A program made the position numbers and the translations under genes. DNA of 24,280 bases from an uncultured Flavobacteriia bacterium. Its GTDB lineage: Bacteria; Bacteroidota; Bacteroidia; Flavobacteriales; Flavobacteriaceae. Below the pieces are notes generated by a model. It saw nothing but the letters and a program-made list of their open reading frames with translations. It had not been told where the DNA came from and made no database searches. Positions 7,668 through 14,847 of this stretch are shown in pieces (positions within the stretch are counted from its first letter, which is position 1; each line of letters begins with the position of its first letter). The stretch is from positions 1-24,280 of the forward strand of contig CAMLRV010000010.1 of the NCBI GenBank assembly GCA_946482495.1. The letters run 5' to 3'.

Positions 7668-9215
7668 TTATAAAATTTCTTTTCCTTGGTTATCAAAGAA
7701 ATGATATTCTAAGTACGTGTAAGCGTCACGTGGTATAATTTTCACCCATTTCTTATGTTCAAAAAACCATTTTGAACGTAAGGATGGAAAACCTTTAGTA
7801 AGGTATGCTGCCACAAAAGGGTGTACATTTAATACAACTTTTTTATGGTCTTTAATAATATTTTCTAGGTTAGCTTGTATTTTGTCAATAATTAAAATTG
7901 GCGCTTCAATTTGTCCGTTTTCGTTCGGATTTTCTTCGCTTGTTTCAATATTAACTTCAGGTCTAACTCTTTGTCTAGTAATTTGTACTAATCCAAATTT
8001 ACTAGGAGGCAAGATTTTATGCTTTGCCTTATCGTCACTCATTTCCTCTCTTAAGAAATCGAATAATACTTTTCTATTATCCGGATTTTGCATGTCTATA
8101 AAATCGACAACAATAATTCCTCCCATATCTCTTAGTCGTAACTGACGTGCAATTTCTGCTGCAGCAATCATGTTTACGTCCATGGCAGTATCTTCTTGAT
8201 TTTGCGCTTTATTTGATCGATTTCCAGAGTTTACATCAATAACGTGTAAAGCTTCTGTATGTTCGATAATTAAATAAGCACCTTTACTCATAGAAACTGA
8301 TTTTCCAAAAGAGGTTTTTATTTGTCTTTCTATGTTATACTTCTCAAATAGAGGTAAATCTTTCGATTGATAGTGTTTTACGATAGACACTTTATCCGGA
8401 GCTATTTCTTGCAAATACTCCTTCGTTTGTGCAAATAAATTTTCATCATCTACTTGAATACTAGTGAAAGTATCGTTAAATATATCTCTAAGCATAGAGG
8501 AAGATTTTGTTAATTCTCCTAATACTTTTGAGGGATGATGAGCAGTTTGCAGTTTTTTGCACATTGCAGTCCAACGTCCTAACAATGTTTCTACATCTTT
8601 TTCAATCTCAGCAGATTTTTTGCCTTCGGCTACTGTTCTCACAATAACACCAAATCCCTTTGGTTTAATAGATTGTAGTAATTTTTTTAAACGATCTTTT
8701 TCAGCTCGGTCTCCAATTTTTTGTGAAATGGAAACTCGGTCAGAAAATGGTACTAATACTACATATCTACCTGCTAAAGAAATCTCAGAACTAATTCTTG
8801 GTCCTTTGGTTGAGATAGGCTCTTTAACAATTTGAACTAAAATCGATTGATTGGCGCTTAATGTTTCCATTATCGTACCGTCTTTATTGATTTCAGGTTC
8901 AAAAGAGAAATTTTTGAGTGAATAATCTTTTATTTTACCCGCGCTTACAAGTTTAATAAATTTCATCAAAGAAGCTAAGTTTGGACCTAAATCATGGTAA
9001 TGCAAAAACGCATCTTTTTCATGACCTAAATGCACAAAAGCGGCGTTCAGTCCGGCAACAGGTTTTCTGATTTTGGCAATAAAAATATCACCAACCTGAA
9101 ACTGATTACTGTCACCAGCATCTCTTTCTTTGTGTAATTCAATTAGTTTTCCATCTTTTAATAAGGCAAAATCTACCGCATCTGAACCAGATCTAATGAT
9201 TAATTCTTTGTTCAT
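7668..9215 (-). CDS. rng: Ribonuclease E/G family protein (ribonuclease G)
   Basis: An endoribonuclease that cuts single-stranded AU-rich RNA in rRNA maturation and mRNA decay. I chose the ATG at 9215 (MNKELIIRSG), which gives 515 residues; an in-frame ATG eight codons upstream is less family-like. Visible features are an S1 RNA-binding domain at about 39-75 (VGDIFIAKIRK ... AAFVHLGHEKDAFLH) and the catalytic Mg-binding aspartates Asp327 in HVIDVNSGN and Asp371 in VVDFIDM, at the right spacing. The Zn-link CPxC motif of E. coli RNase E/G is absent: after TRQRVRPE the chain reads NIETSEENPNENGQIEAP with no cysteine. There is no C-terminal degradosome scaffold, so it is G-type. It lies downstream of HU and the small basic ORF, with a 214-base leader. 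Confidence 0.93.
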   Translation of the reverse strand: MNKELIIRSGSDAVDFALLKDGKLIELHKERDAGDSNQFQVGDIFIAKIRKPVAGLNAAFVHLGHEKDAFLHYHDLGPNLASLMKFIKLVSAGKIKDYSLKNFSFEPEINKDGTIMETLSANQSILVQIVKEPISTKGPRISSEISLAGRYVVLVPFSDRVSISQKIGDRAEKDRLKKLLQSIKPKGFGVIVRTVAEGKKSAEIEKDVETLLGRWTAMCKKLQTAHHPSKVLGELTKSSSMLRDIFNDTFTSIQVDDENLFAQTKEYLQEIAPDKVSIVKHYQSKDLPLFEKYNIERQIKTSFGKSVSMSKGAYLIIEHTEALHVIDVNSGNRSNKAQNQEDTAMDVNMIAAAEIARQLRLRDMGGIIVVDFIDMQNPDNRKVLFDFLREEMSDDKAKHKILPPSKFGLVQITRQRVRPEVNIETSEENPNENGQIEAPILIIDKIQANLENIIKDHKKVVLNVHPFVAAYLTKGFPSLRSKWFFEHKKWVKIIPRDAYTYLEYHFFDNQGKEIL

Positions 9216-9344
9216 GCTGTATCTTTTATATCCGAACATTTTTGTTTGATTTTTCGAGGTAACTTTGAAAGTAGTCTCGAACTATCTACTTATTGCTAGG
9301 ATGGATTAAACAATTTAGGTAAAATACCCAATAGAATTGTAATG

Positions 9345-9367
9345 CAAATTTGAACGCGTCAAATTTG
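9345..9367. repeat. Twin palindromes CAAATTTG in the rng leader (operator-like)
   Basis: CAAATTTG at 9345-9352 and again at 9360-9367, separated by AACGCGT. Each copy is itself a palindrome, and the whole 23-base block is nearly symmetrical around the ACGCGT core. It lies about 130 bases upstream of the rng start. It could be a dimer-of-dimers operator or part of a leader structure; no partner protein can be named. Confidence 0.4.
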
Positions 9368-9413
9368 TATTCAATTCATAATTCAATGAACGTTAATTCT
9401 TTTCTAAACAAAG

Positions 9414-9437
9414 AAAAGTAGTTTTTAGACTACTTTT
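9414..9437 (-). terminator. Weak intrinsic terminator or hairpin at the end of the small basic ORF
   Basis: On the minus strand AAAAGTAG (9437-9430), an 8-base loop, then CTACTTTT (9421-9414) followed by CTTTGTTT. The stem overlaps the stop codon of the 30-residue ORF. The stem is AT-rich, so termination may be partial and allow read-through into rng. Confidence 0.45.
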
Positions 9438-9522
9438 TCTTTTTGTGACGGTTAGCTCTCGCTCTTTTTTTACGTTTGTGAGTAGCTACCTTATGTCTTT
9501 TTCTTTTTTTACCACTTGGCAT
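9430..9522 (-). CDS. Tiny Lys/Arg-rich basic protein, candidate ribosomal protein
   Basis: A 30-residue ORF from ATG (9520-9522) to TAG (9430-9432), beginning MPSGKKRKRHKVATH and ending RHKKKK. Eighteen residues are Lys or Arg and four are His; there are no acidic residues, Cys or Trp. The ORF has a conserved-looking position 31 bases after the HU gene on the same strand, with no promoter of its own, so it is probably co-transcribed with HU. The composition is typical of very small ribosomal proteins that thread through rRNA (compare bL34, bL36, bTHX). The Flavobacterium johnsoniae ribosome structure revealed a novel protein named bL38; this ORF could be that protein or a similar one, but I cannot confirm the match from memory. 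Real gene very likely, function inferred. Confidence 0.75.
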   Translation of the reverse strand: MPSGKKRKRHKVATHKRKKRARANRHKKKK

Positions 9523-9553
9523 AATGTGTAGTTTTTATGATTAATAAATAATA

Positions 9554-9847
9554 TTATACAGTTACTTCTGTCTTTTCTTTTACGCTTTCAACAAATACTT
9601 TAGCAGGTTTAAATGCTGGAATGTTGTGTGCTGGAATTTTGATTGTAGTGTTTTTAGAAATATTTCTTCCCGTTTTTTCAGCTCTAGTTTTAACAATAAA
9701 ACTTCCAAATCCTCTTAAGTAAACGTTATCACCAGTTTCTAATGAATTTTTTACTTCTTCCATGAATGATTCTACAGTAGCTTGAACGTCTCCTTTTTCA
9801 AGGCCTAATTTTTCTGAAATTTTTGCTACGATGTCTGCTTTCGTCAT
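9554..9847 (-). CDS. HU family DNA-binding protein
   Basis: 97 residues of the HU/IHF fold. The N-terminal dimerisation helices are MTKADIVAKISEKLGLEKGDVQATVESF. The core is VYLRGFGSFIVKTRAEKTGRN, with the GFGSF turn and the RN before the beta-arm. The arm tip KIPAHNIPAF carries Pro for DNA intercalation, and the chain ends in KPAKVFVESVK. HU bends DNA and compacts the nucleoid. Bacteroidetes genomes carry several HU-like proteins, so this copy cannot be assigned to a particular paralogue. It has its own promoter and is the first gene of a minus-strand group with the 30-residue basic ORF and rng. It is divergent from mutY across 133 bases. Confidence 0.95.
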   Translation of the reverse strand: MTKADIVAKISEKLGLEKGDVQATVESFMEEVKNSLETGDNVYLRGFGSFIVKTRAEKTGRNISKNTTIKIPAHNIPAFKPAKVFVESVKEKTEVTV

Positions 9848-9888
9848 TTTCTTGCGTATTAAATTTTATGTGTATTTTTTTGAGTGTG

Positions 9889-9921
9889 CAAATATATGAA
9901 TTAAAAAAATACAAATTCAAA
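9889..9921 (-). promoter_or_regulatory. Bacteroidetes-type promoter of the HU gene
   Basis: On the minus strand TTTG (9921-9918), a 21-base spacer, then TATATTTG (9896-9889), a full match to TAnnTTTG. The HU ATG is 41 bases downstream. Confidence 0.65.
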
Positions 9922-9980
9922 CTTAATGAATTAAAATTTAACCATATAAATGATTTATTTTTACGGCTTTAAATTTTTAT

Positions 9981-11009
9981 ATGACTTTTTCAACCAAAAT
10001 AATCAATTGGTATCACCAAAATTTCAGAGAATTACCTTGGCGAAATACCAATGATGCTTACAAAATTTGGCTTTCAGAAATTATCTTACAGCAAACTAGA
10101 GTTAATCAAGGTTTGCCGTATTATCTTAATTTCGTAAACGCATTTCCAACGGTTAATGACTTGGCAAACGCAGATGAACAGCAAGTTTTGAAGCTTTGGC
10201 AAGGATTAGGTTACTATTCTCGAGCTCGAAATTTACACTTTACTGCCAAGTTTGTGGTGGAAAAATACAATGGTGTTTTTCCAAATTCTTATAACGAATT
10301 AATAAAGTTAAAAGGAATTGGAACATATACTGCTGCTGCAATAGCTTCTTTTTCTTCGAATGAACCAGTCGCAGTTGTAGATGGAAATGTTTTCCGTGTA
10401 TTAGCTCGTGTGTTTAATGTGAATTATGACATTTCTCAAAATACTTCTAAAAAATATTTTACAGAATTAGCTCAAAATGTCCTTTCTAAAAAGCAAGCAA
10501 ATATTCACAATCAAGCCATCATGGAGTTTGGCGCCTTACAATGTGTACCGAAAAGTCCGAATTGTGAAGTTTGTATTTTTAATGATAGTTGCGAAGCTTT
10601 TAAATTGAAACTCGTTTCCGAATTACCAGTAAAATCTAAAAAAGTAAAAGTAACGAAACGATTTCTCAATTATATTATAGTGAAAGATGCTTCTGGAAAC
10701 TATGAAATGAATAAAAGAGTTGGTAATGGAATTTGGAAAAACTTATACGAATTTCCATGTGTGGAATCGGAACAAGAATTAGACGAAATTGCTGTATTGG
10801 ATAATTTAAATGCAAAATATAAGATTAAAAAGTTTAGTTATTTTGAAGGATTTGATGTGGTGCATAAATTATCACACCAACATTTAAATATTAAATTTTA
10901 TACTATTGAAACTGAAAATTTAATTTTAAACGGGCATTCATTTGAAGAAGTACAACAATTTCCGGTGCCAATTGTCTTGCATAATTTCATAGAAAAGATT
11001 GTAATCTAA
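9981..11009 (+). CDS. mutY: A/G-specific adenine DNA glycosylase
   Basis: Removes adenine mispaired with 8-oxoguanine or guanine in base-excision repair. 342 residues, a normal MutY length. The N-terminal catalytic domain shows LPWRNTNDAYKIWLSEIILQQT with catalytic Glu33. It also has the helix-hairpin-helix LKGIGTYTAAAIA (110-122) and the catalytic VDGNVFRVLAR with Asp134. The iron-sulfur loop is intact: C188-x6-C195-x2-C198-x5-C204. The C-terminal half is the NUDIX-like domain that recognises 8-oxoguanine (VGNGIWKNLYEFPC and following). Its 3' end contains the ssb promoter, and ssb starts 36 bases downstream. Confidence 0.97.
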   Translation: MTFSTKIINWYHQNFRELPWRNTNDAYKIWLSEIILQQTRVNQGLPYYLNFVNAFPTVNDLANADEQQVLKLWQGLGYYSRARNLHFTAKFVVEKYNGVFPNSYNELIKLKGIGTYTAAAIASFSSNEPVAVVDGNVFRVLARVFNVNYDISQNTSKKYFTELAQNVLSKKQANIHNQAIMEFGALQCVPKSPNCEVCIFNDSCEAFKLKLVSELPVKSKKVKVTKRFLNYIIVKDASGNYEMNKRVGNGIWKNLYEFPCVESEQELDEIAVLDNLNAKYKIKKFSYFEGFDVVHKLSHQHLNIKFYTIETENLILNGHSFEEVQQFPVPIVLHNFIEKIVI

Positions 11010-11028
11010 ATAATAATTAGTATTTTTG
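10999..11028 (+). promoter_or_regulatory. Bacteroidetes-type promoter of ssb
   Basis: TTG (10999-11001), a 19-base spacer, then TATTTTTG (11021-11028), a full consensus match. It overlaps the last codons of mutY and ends 17 bases before the ssb ATG, so ssb can be expressed independently of mutY. Confidence 0.65.
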
Positions 11029-11045
11029 ATAAAAAGATACAAGCC

Positions 11046-11459
11046 ATGAACGGAACATTAAATAAGGTTATTCTAATTGGACATTTAGGAGACGAAGTGA
11101 AAATGCATTATTTTGATGCACAAAGTTGTATAGGACGCTTTCCTTTGGCAACAAATGAAGTTTATATTAATAAATCAACTGGTGAGAAAATCACGTCTAC
11201 TGAGTGGCATAATATTGTAGTGCGAAATAAAGCTGCTGAATTATGTGAAAAATACCTTACTAAAGGGGATAAAATTTACATTGAAGGTCGTATTAAATCA
11301 CGTCAATGGCAAGCAGAAGACGGAACTACAAAATATACTACTGAAATTCAGGTAACTGAATTTACTTTTTTAAATACTAAAAAAGATTCGGATTTATCAA
11401 AACCTCCAACCACAAATCCACCAAGTTCAAAAGATGTGGATTTTGATTCTTTAGAGTAA
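11046..11459 (+). CDS. ssb: Single-stranded DNA-binding protein
   Basis: 137 residues with an OB-fold: LNKVILIGHLGDEVKMHYF at the start, STEWHNIVVRNKAAELCEKYL in the middle, then KGDKIYIEGRIKSRQWQ and YTTEIQVTEFTFL. This is the usual bacterial SSB order. It protects single-stranded DNA in replication and repair, probably as a tetramer. The tail after residue 118 is short, rich in Pro, Ser and Asp, and ends DVDFDSLE. The canonical acidic tip (DDDIPF type), which recruits partner proteins, is not present. It lies between mutY and gldD. In F. johnsoniae the gene immediately upstream of gldD is gldE, which is missing here. Confidence 0.93.
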   Translation: MNGTLNKVILIGHLGDEVKMHYFDAQSCIGRFPLATNEVYINKSTGEKITSTEWHNIVVRNKAAELCEKYLTKGDKIYIEGRIKSRQWQAEDGTTKYTTEIQVTEFTFLNTKKDSDLSKPPTTNPPSSKDVDFDSLE

Positions 11460-11483
11460 TTTTTTAGAATTTAGAGAACTGAA

Positions 11484-11558
11484 ATAGAATATAAATAAAG
11501 AGTTAAGAATAAAGTGATTTAGGTTTGAAAGATATCCAATCTATTTTTTATATTCTAT
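11484..11558. repeat. Inverted repeat in the ssb-gldD gap
   Basis: ATAGAATATAAA (11484-11495) and TTTATATTCTAT (11547-11558) are perfectly complementary 12-base arms, 51 bases apart. They occupy the gap where gldE would be expected. The long loop argues against a simple terminator. They may be chance in AT-rich DNA, a leader structure, or a scar. Confidence 0.45.
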
Positions 11559-11589
11559 GCTCTTTTTCTTTTATCAAAAAAAAATAAAC

Positions 11590-12141
11590 ATGAAAAGCAC
11601 CGTTTTTTTTATATTATTATCACTTTCATTACTTTCTTGTGGCGATGAAAAAATGCCAAAACCTTCTGGTCAATTACGATTAGAATATCCGCCAGCAAAA
11701 TACATGAAATTCTCAAATTCATGTGGTTTCGATTTCGATAAAAACGAGTTAGCAGTTGTGAAAGCAACTTCAGATTGCGGGTTAGAAATTCATTATCCAA
11801 AAATGAAAGCTACCGTTTATTTAACATACAAATCGGTTCATGGTAATCTAAATAGCTTATTAACAGATGCGCAAAAATTAACCTATGAGCATGCGATTAA
11901 GGCGAATGATATTGCAGAACAACCTTATATAAATCCAGATAGAAAAGTGTATGGAATGTTTTATCAAGTTGGAGGAAATGCAGCCACAAATGCTCAGTTT
12001 TATGCAACAGATAGTGTGAAAAATTTTGTGACAGCAAGTATGTATTTCTATTCAAAACCAAATTTCGATTCTATTCTTCCTGCGGCCGATTATATTAAAA
12101 ATGATATGAAGCAAATTATTGAATCGATTAAATGGAAATAG
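11590..12141 (+). CDS. gldD: Gliding motility lipoprotein GldD
   Basis: 183 residues from the ATG at 11590; the open frame starts 11 codons earlier, but those precede the signal peptide. The lipoprotein signal is MKSTVFFILLSLSLLSCGDEK, with the lipidation Cys in LLSC at position 17. The mature part has the GldD pattern KPSGQLRLEYPPAKY near the start, then CGFDFD and LEIHYPKMKATVYLTYKSV. Later it has YGMFYQVGGNAATNAQFYATDS, and it ends near IIESIKW. In F. johnsoniae, gldD is required for gliding and is associated with the cytoplasmic membrane. The usual upstream neighbour gldE is absent. The stop codon abuts the stop of the convergent SDR gene with no base between. Confidence 0.9.
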   Translation: MKSTVFFILLSLSLLSCGDEKMPKPSGQLRLEYPPAKYMKFSNSCGFDFDKNELAVVKATSDCGLEIHYPKMKATVYLTYKSVHGNLNSLLTDAQKLTYEHAIKANDIAEQPYINPDRKVYGMFYQVGGNAATNAQFYATDSVKNFVTASMYFYSKPNFDSILPAADYIKNDMKQIIESIKWK

Positions 12142-12963
12142 TTACTTTAAAGTAAATTTTCTTATAATAAAATTAAAAACTCTGTAGCCTAATCTACGTC
12201 TAAGAATACGCATGATATTTGCGTCGAAACCAATAGTGTATCTTCTGAAATTTTTATTCGGATTTTCAGCAATTATAAGTAGTTTCTCAACAATCTGCTG
12301 TGGTAAATTGATGTTTTTTCCTGATTTCTTTTCTAATAGTTCAGAAATTTTATTCATCAAATTATTGTAAGAACAAATATTTGTTTCTTCACATTTTGCA
12401 ATGTTTTTTTGAAAAGAAGTTGGAGCATTACCAAATTGAACTGTTGCGACACTAATATTGAAATCGAATAATTCATAAGCCATACACTCAGAAAAACTTT
12501 CAACAGCTTGTTTGGTAGAATGGTAAAAGTTTCCTAATGGTAAATTGACTAATCCTGCTACTGATGTAATATTAATAAATTGTCCAAACTTTTGTTCTCT
12601 AAAAGTAGGAATAAATGCTCGACATATTTTTACCACTCCTAACCAGTTCACGTTTACAATAGCATCAATTTTTTTGTCTTCAGAAAGTTCTACAAAACTT
12701 CTATAACCCATTCCGGCATTATTAATAATTGTATCTATTCTGGGATGATTTTGTAAAATTTGTGTTTTAGCTTCTTCAATATTTTCAGAAGAAGTTACAT
12801 CAATTTTATAACAATGGATATTAGGATGATTTTCTAAATCGATTTTTTCGTTTTCATGTAATAAAGTGGCAATAACAGTCCAATTATTTTTTGCGAAATA
12901 TAAAGAAGTTAGCTTGCCAATTCCTCCACCGGCACCAGTAATTAATACAGTTTTCATCATCAT
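12142..12963 (-). CDS. SDR family NAD(P)-dependent oxidoreductase
   Basis: 273 residues of a classical short-chain dehydrogenase/reductase. The Rossmann loop is TGAGGGIG (9-16) and the NNAG motif is at 81-84. The catalytic set is Ser134 (in NITSVAG), Tyr147 and Lys151 (YHSTK). The C-terminal part (RYTIGFDANIMRILRRRLGYR) is like that of SDRs near the retinol dehydrogenase or DltE-type groups. The substrate cannot be inferred. Three ATG codons lie in a row; the first overlaps the mtgA stop by one base (TAATG), which suggests translational coupling, while MKTVLITGA at the third is the typical SDR start. It is the last gene of the minus-strand operon. Confidence 0.93.
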   Translation of the reverse strand: MMMKTVLITGAGGGIGKLTSLYFAKNNWTVIATLLHENEKIDLENHPNIHCYKIDVTSSENIEEAKTQILQNHPRIDTIINNAGMGYRSFVELSEDKKIDAIVNVNWLGVVKICRAFIPTFREQKFGQFINITSVAGLVNLPLGNFYHSTKQAVESFSECMAYELFDFNISVATVQFGNAPTSFQKNIAKCEETNICSYNNLMNKISELLEKKSGKNINLPQQIVEKLLIIAENPNKNFRRYTIGFDANIMRILRRRLGYRVFNFIIRKFTLK

Positions 12964-13706
12964 TAATATTTTAATTTTGTCATTAAAATATATCGAGCAA
13001 TTTTGGCTTGTTTTCTGCTAATATATGCCGATCCATTTGGTTTAAATCTTCGAGGATTTGGAAGTATTGCTGCAATACCGGCTGCTTGCATTCGGGTTAA
13101 ACTTTTACAATCTCTTTTGTACCAGTATTGTGTAGCGGCTTGAGCTCCATAAATACCATCGCCCATTTCAATACTATTTAAATATACTTCTAAAATGCGC
13201 TCTTTTCCCCAGATGACCTCAATTAGTAATGTGTAGTAGGCTTCTAATGCTTTTCTGAAATAACTTCTGCCTTGCCATAAGAAAACATTTTTAGCAGTTT
13301 GTTGGGTAATTGTACTTCCACCTTTTAATTTTTTTCCATTATAATTTCCAATGGCTGCTTTTTGCATGGCCGAAAAATCTAATCCATTATGTTCAAAAAA
13401 ACGTCCGTCTTCACTTGCAATTACGGCTTTCTGTAAGTTTTTAGAAATATCTTCAAGAGGTACCCAATCGTGTTTGGTTTCGATGTTTTTTCCGTCTGCA
13501 GAATTTTCAAAATAACGAATTGCCATTAATGGTGTAAAAGGAACTGGAACAAATTTGTATAAGATTACAAAAAACAAACTAATGATGTTAAACCATAGAA
13601 ACGCTTTCCAAAACCAACGCATAAAAGTGCTGAAAAAACTTTTTTTTCCAGTGTTTTTAGGTTTAGATTTTATTGTAGGTTTTGGAGTTGGTTTTTTTGC
13701 TGCCAT
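12963..13706 (-). CDS. mtgA: Monofunctional biosynthetic peptidoglycan transglycosylase
   Basis: 247 residues. The N-terminus is rich in Lys, Thr and Pro, followed by one membrane anchor (about 33-50) and a periplasmic GT51 domain. The motifs are in order: ASEDGRFFEHNGLD with the catalytic Glu99, GGSTITQQTAKN (129-140), and KERILEVYLNSIEMGDGIYG. It polymerises lipid II into glycan strands. It lacks the transpeptidase domain of bifunctional PBP1 enzymes and has the normal MtgA length. The start is 1 base after the FAD oxidoreductase stop, and it overlaps the SDR start by 1 base, so it is embedded in the operon. Confidence 0.95.
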   Translation of the reverse strand: MAAKKPTPKPTIKSKPKNTGKKSFFSTFMRWFWKAFLWFNIISLFFVILYKFVPVPFTPLMAIRYFENSADGKNIETKHDWVPLEDISKNLQKAVIASEDGRFFEHNGLDFSAMQKAAIGNYNGKKLKGGSTITQQTAKNVFLWQGRSYFRKALEAYYTLLIEVIWGKERILEVYLNSIEMGDGIYGAQAATQYWYKRDCKSLTRMQAAGIAAILPNPRRFKPNGSAYISRKQAKIARYILMTKLKY

Positions 13707-13707
13707 T

Positions 13708-14820
13708 TTATATTAAATCTGCTAATTCTTTTCCGATTAGGCTGCCAATAGCAACGCCCATACCGCCCATTCTTACGCCACAATATACGTGATTACTTAA
13801 TTGTTGAATGATTGGTTTTTTAGATTCTCCAATACCCATAATTCCGCTCCATTGATGTTCTATTTCAAAATGAGTATCCGGCAAAATTACATTTTTTAGT
13901 AAATCTTGCAAGCGGTTTTGAATTAATTTAGTGGTTTCTAATTCTGTTGTGGTTTCACCTTCAAAATCGAGGTTTCTTCCGCCTCCAAAAAGGATTCGGT
14001 TATTAATATTTCTAAAGTAATAATACCCTTGGTCTAAATGAAAAGTTCCTTTGATATTTAAATTATCAATTGGTTTGGTAATTAATACTTGAGCTCTAGC
14101 AGGTTTGACTTCATTTTTAGTTAATTCACCTGCAAAACCATTTGTGGTAAAAAGTAGTTTTTTGGTTTTGAAAGTAACATCGTTAGTTACTACTTCAACT
14201 TCCTGGTTTAACTCTTGAAAATGAGAAACAGTTTGACTATTTAAAATAAGAATATTATGCTGAATGGCTTTTTTCAATAAAGCTTGCATCATATTTCCAG
14301 TATCAATTTGTCCTTCAAATTCATTGAAAATTAAATGTTCAAAGGTGTTTTTGAAATTGAATGTATCGGAAACTTTCGAATACACTTCCGATTTGAATAA
14401 CGGTCGAACGATATCGTTTATAAATGGAATTTTTGAAATGCAATCGTTATATAACACTTCATCTTCTTTTAAAAAGACTTCGTAACCACCATACGATTTG
14501 TAATCAATTGCCGAATCACCTAAGTTTTTACGAAGCAATTGTAATCCTGTATAACGTTTATTGATTAATTGGATAACTTCTTCTTCGGTATGCGTTTTTA
14601 AGTCGGAAATAATTTCAGATACACTTCCAAAGCAGGCAAAACCTGCATTTTTAGTACTAGCACCTTGTGGTAAAACACCTCTTTCTAAAATTATAATTTT
14701 AGCATTAGGAAATCGTTCTCTTAATCGAATTGCAGTATGTAAACCAACAATTCCACTTCCAACAATGGTGTAATCTACATTAGAAAACCAATTTTTTATT
14801 TCCCAATAACTTAACTGCAT
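13708..14820 (-). CDS. NAD(P)/FAD-dependent oxidoreductase, DAO family
   Basis: 370 residues of the D-amino-acid-oxidase/glycine-oxidase (DAO) family. The N-terminus LSYWE and the FAD-binding IVGSGIVG (19-26), followed by IIILERG, mark the dinucleotide fold. GASTKNAGFACFG is the adenine-side loop typical of this group. The C-terminal GVRMGGMGVAIGSLIGKELADL is the second FAD contact. Members oxidise an amine substrate to an imine and reduce oxygen, but this substrate is not identifiable. It could resemble gamma-glutamylputrescine oxidase-like enzymes. It lies 27 bases after dedA and 1 base before mtgA. Confidence 0.88.
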   Translation of the reverse strand: MQLSYWEIKNWFSNVDYTIVGSGIVGLHTAIRLRERFPNAKIIILERGVLPQGASTKNAGFACFGSVSEIISDLKTHTEEEVIQLINKRYTGLQLLRKNLGDSAIDYKSYGGYEVFLKEDEVLYNDCISKIPFINDIVRPLFKSEVYSKVSDTFNFKNTFEHLIFNEFEGQIDTGNMMQALLKKAIQHNILILNSQTVSHFQELNQEVEVVTNDVTFKTKKLLFTTNGFAGELTKNEVKPARAQVLITKPIDNLNIKGTFHLDQGYYYFRNINNRILFGGGRNLDFEGETTTELETTKLIQNRLQDLLKNVILPDTHFEIEHQWSGIMGIGESKKPIIQQLSNHVYCGVRMGGMGVAIGSLIGKELADLI

Positions 14821-14847
14821 ACTGTCTTTTTAGTGAAATTGGTTTAA

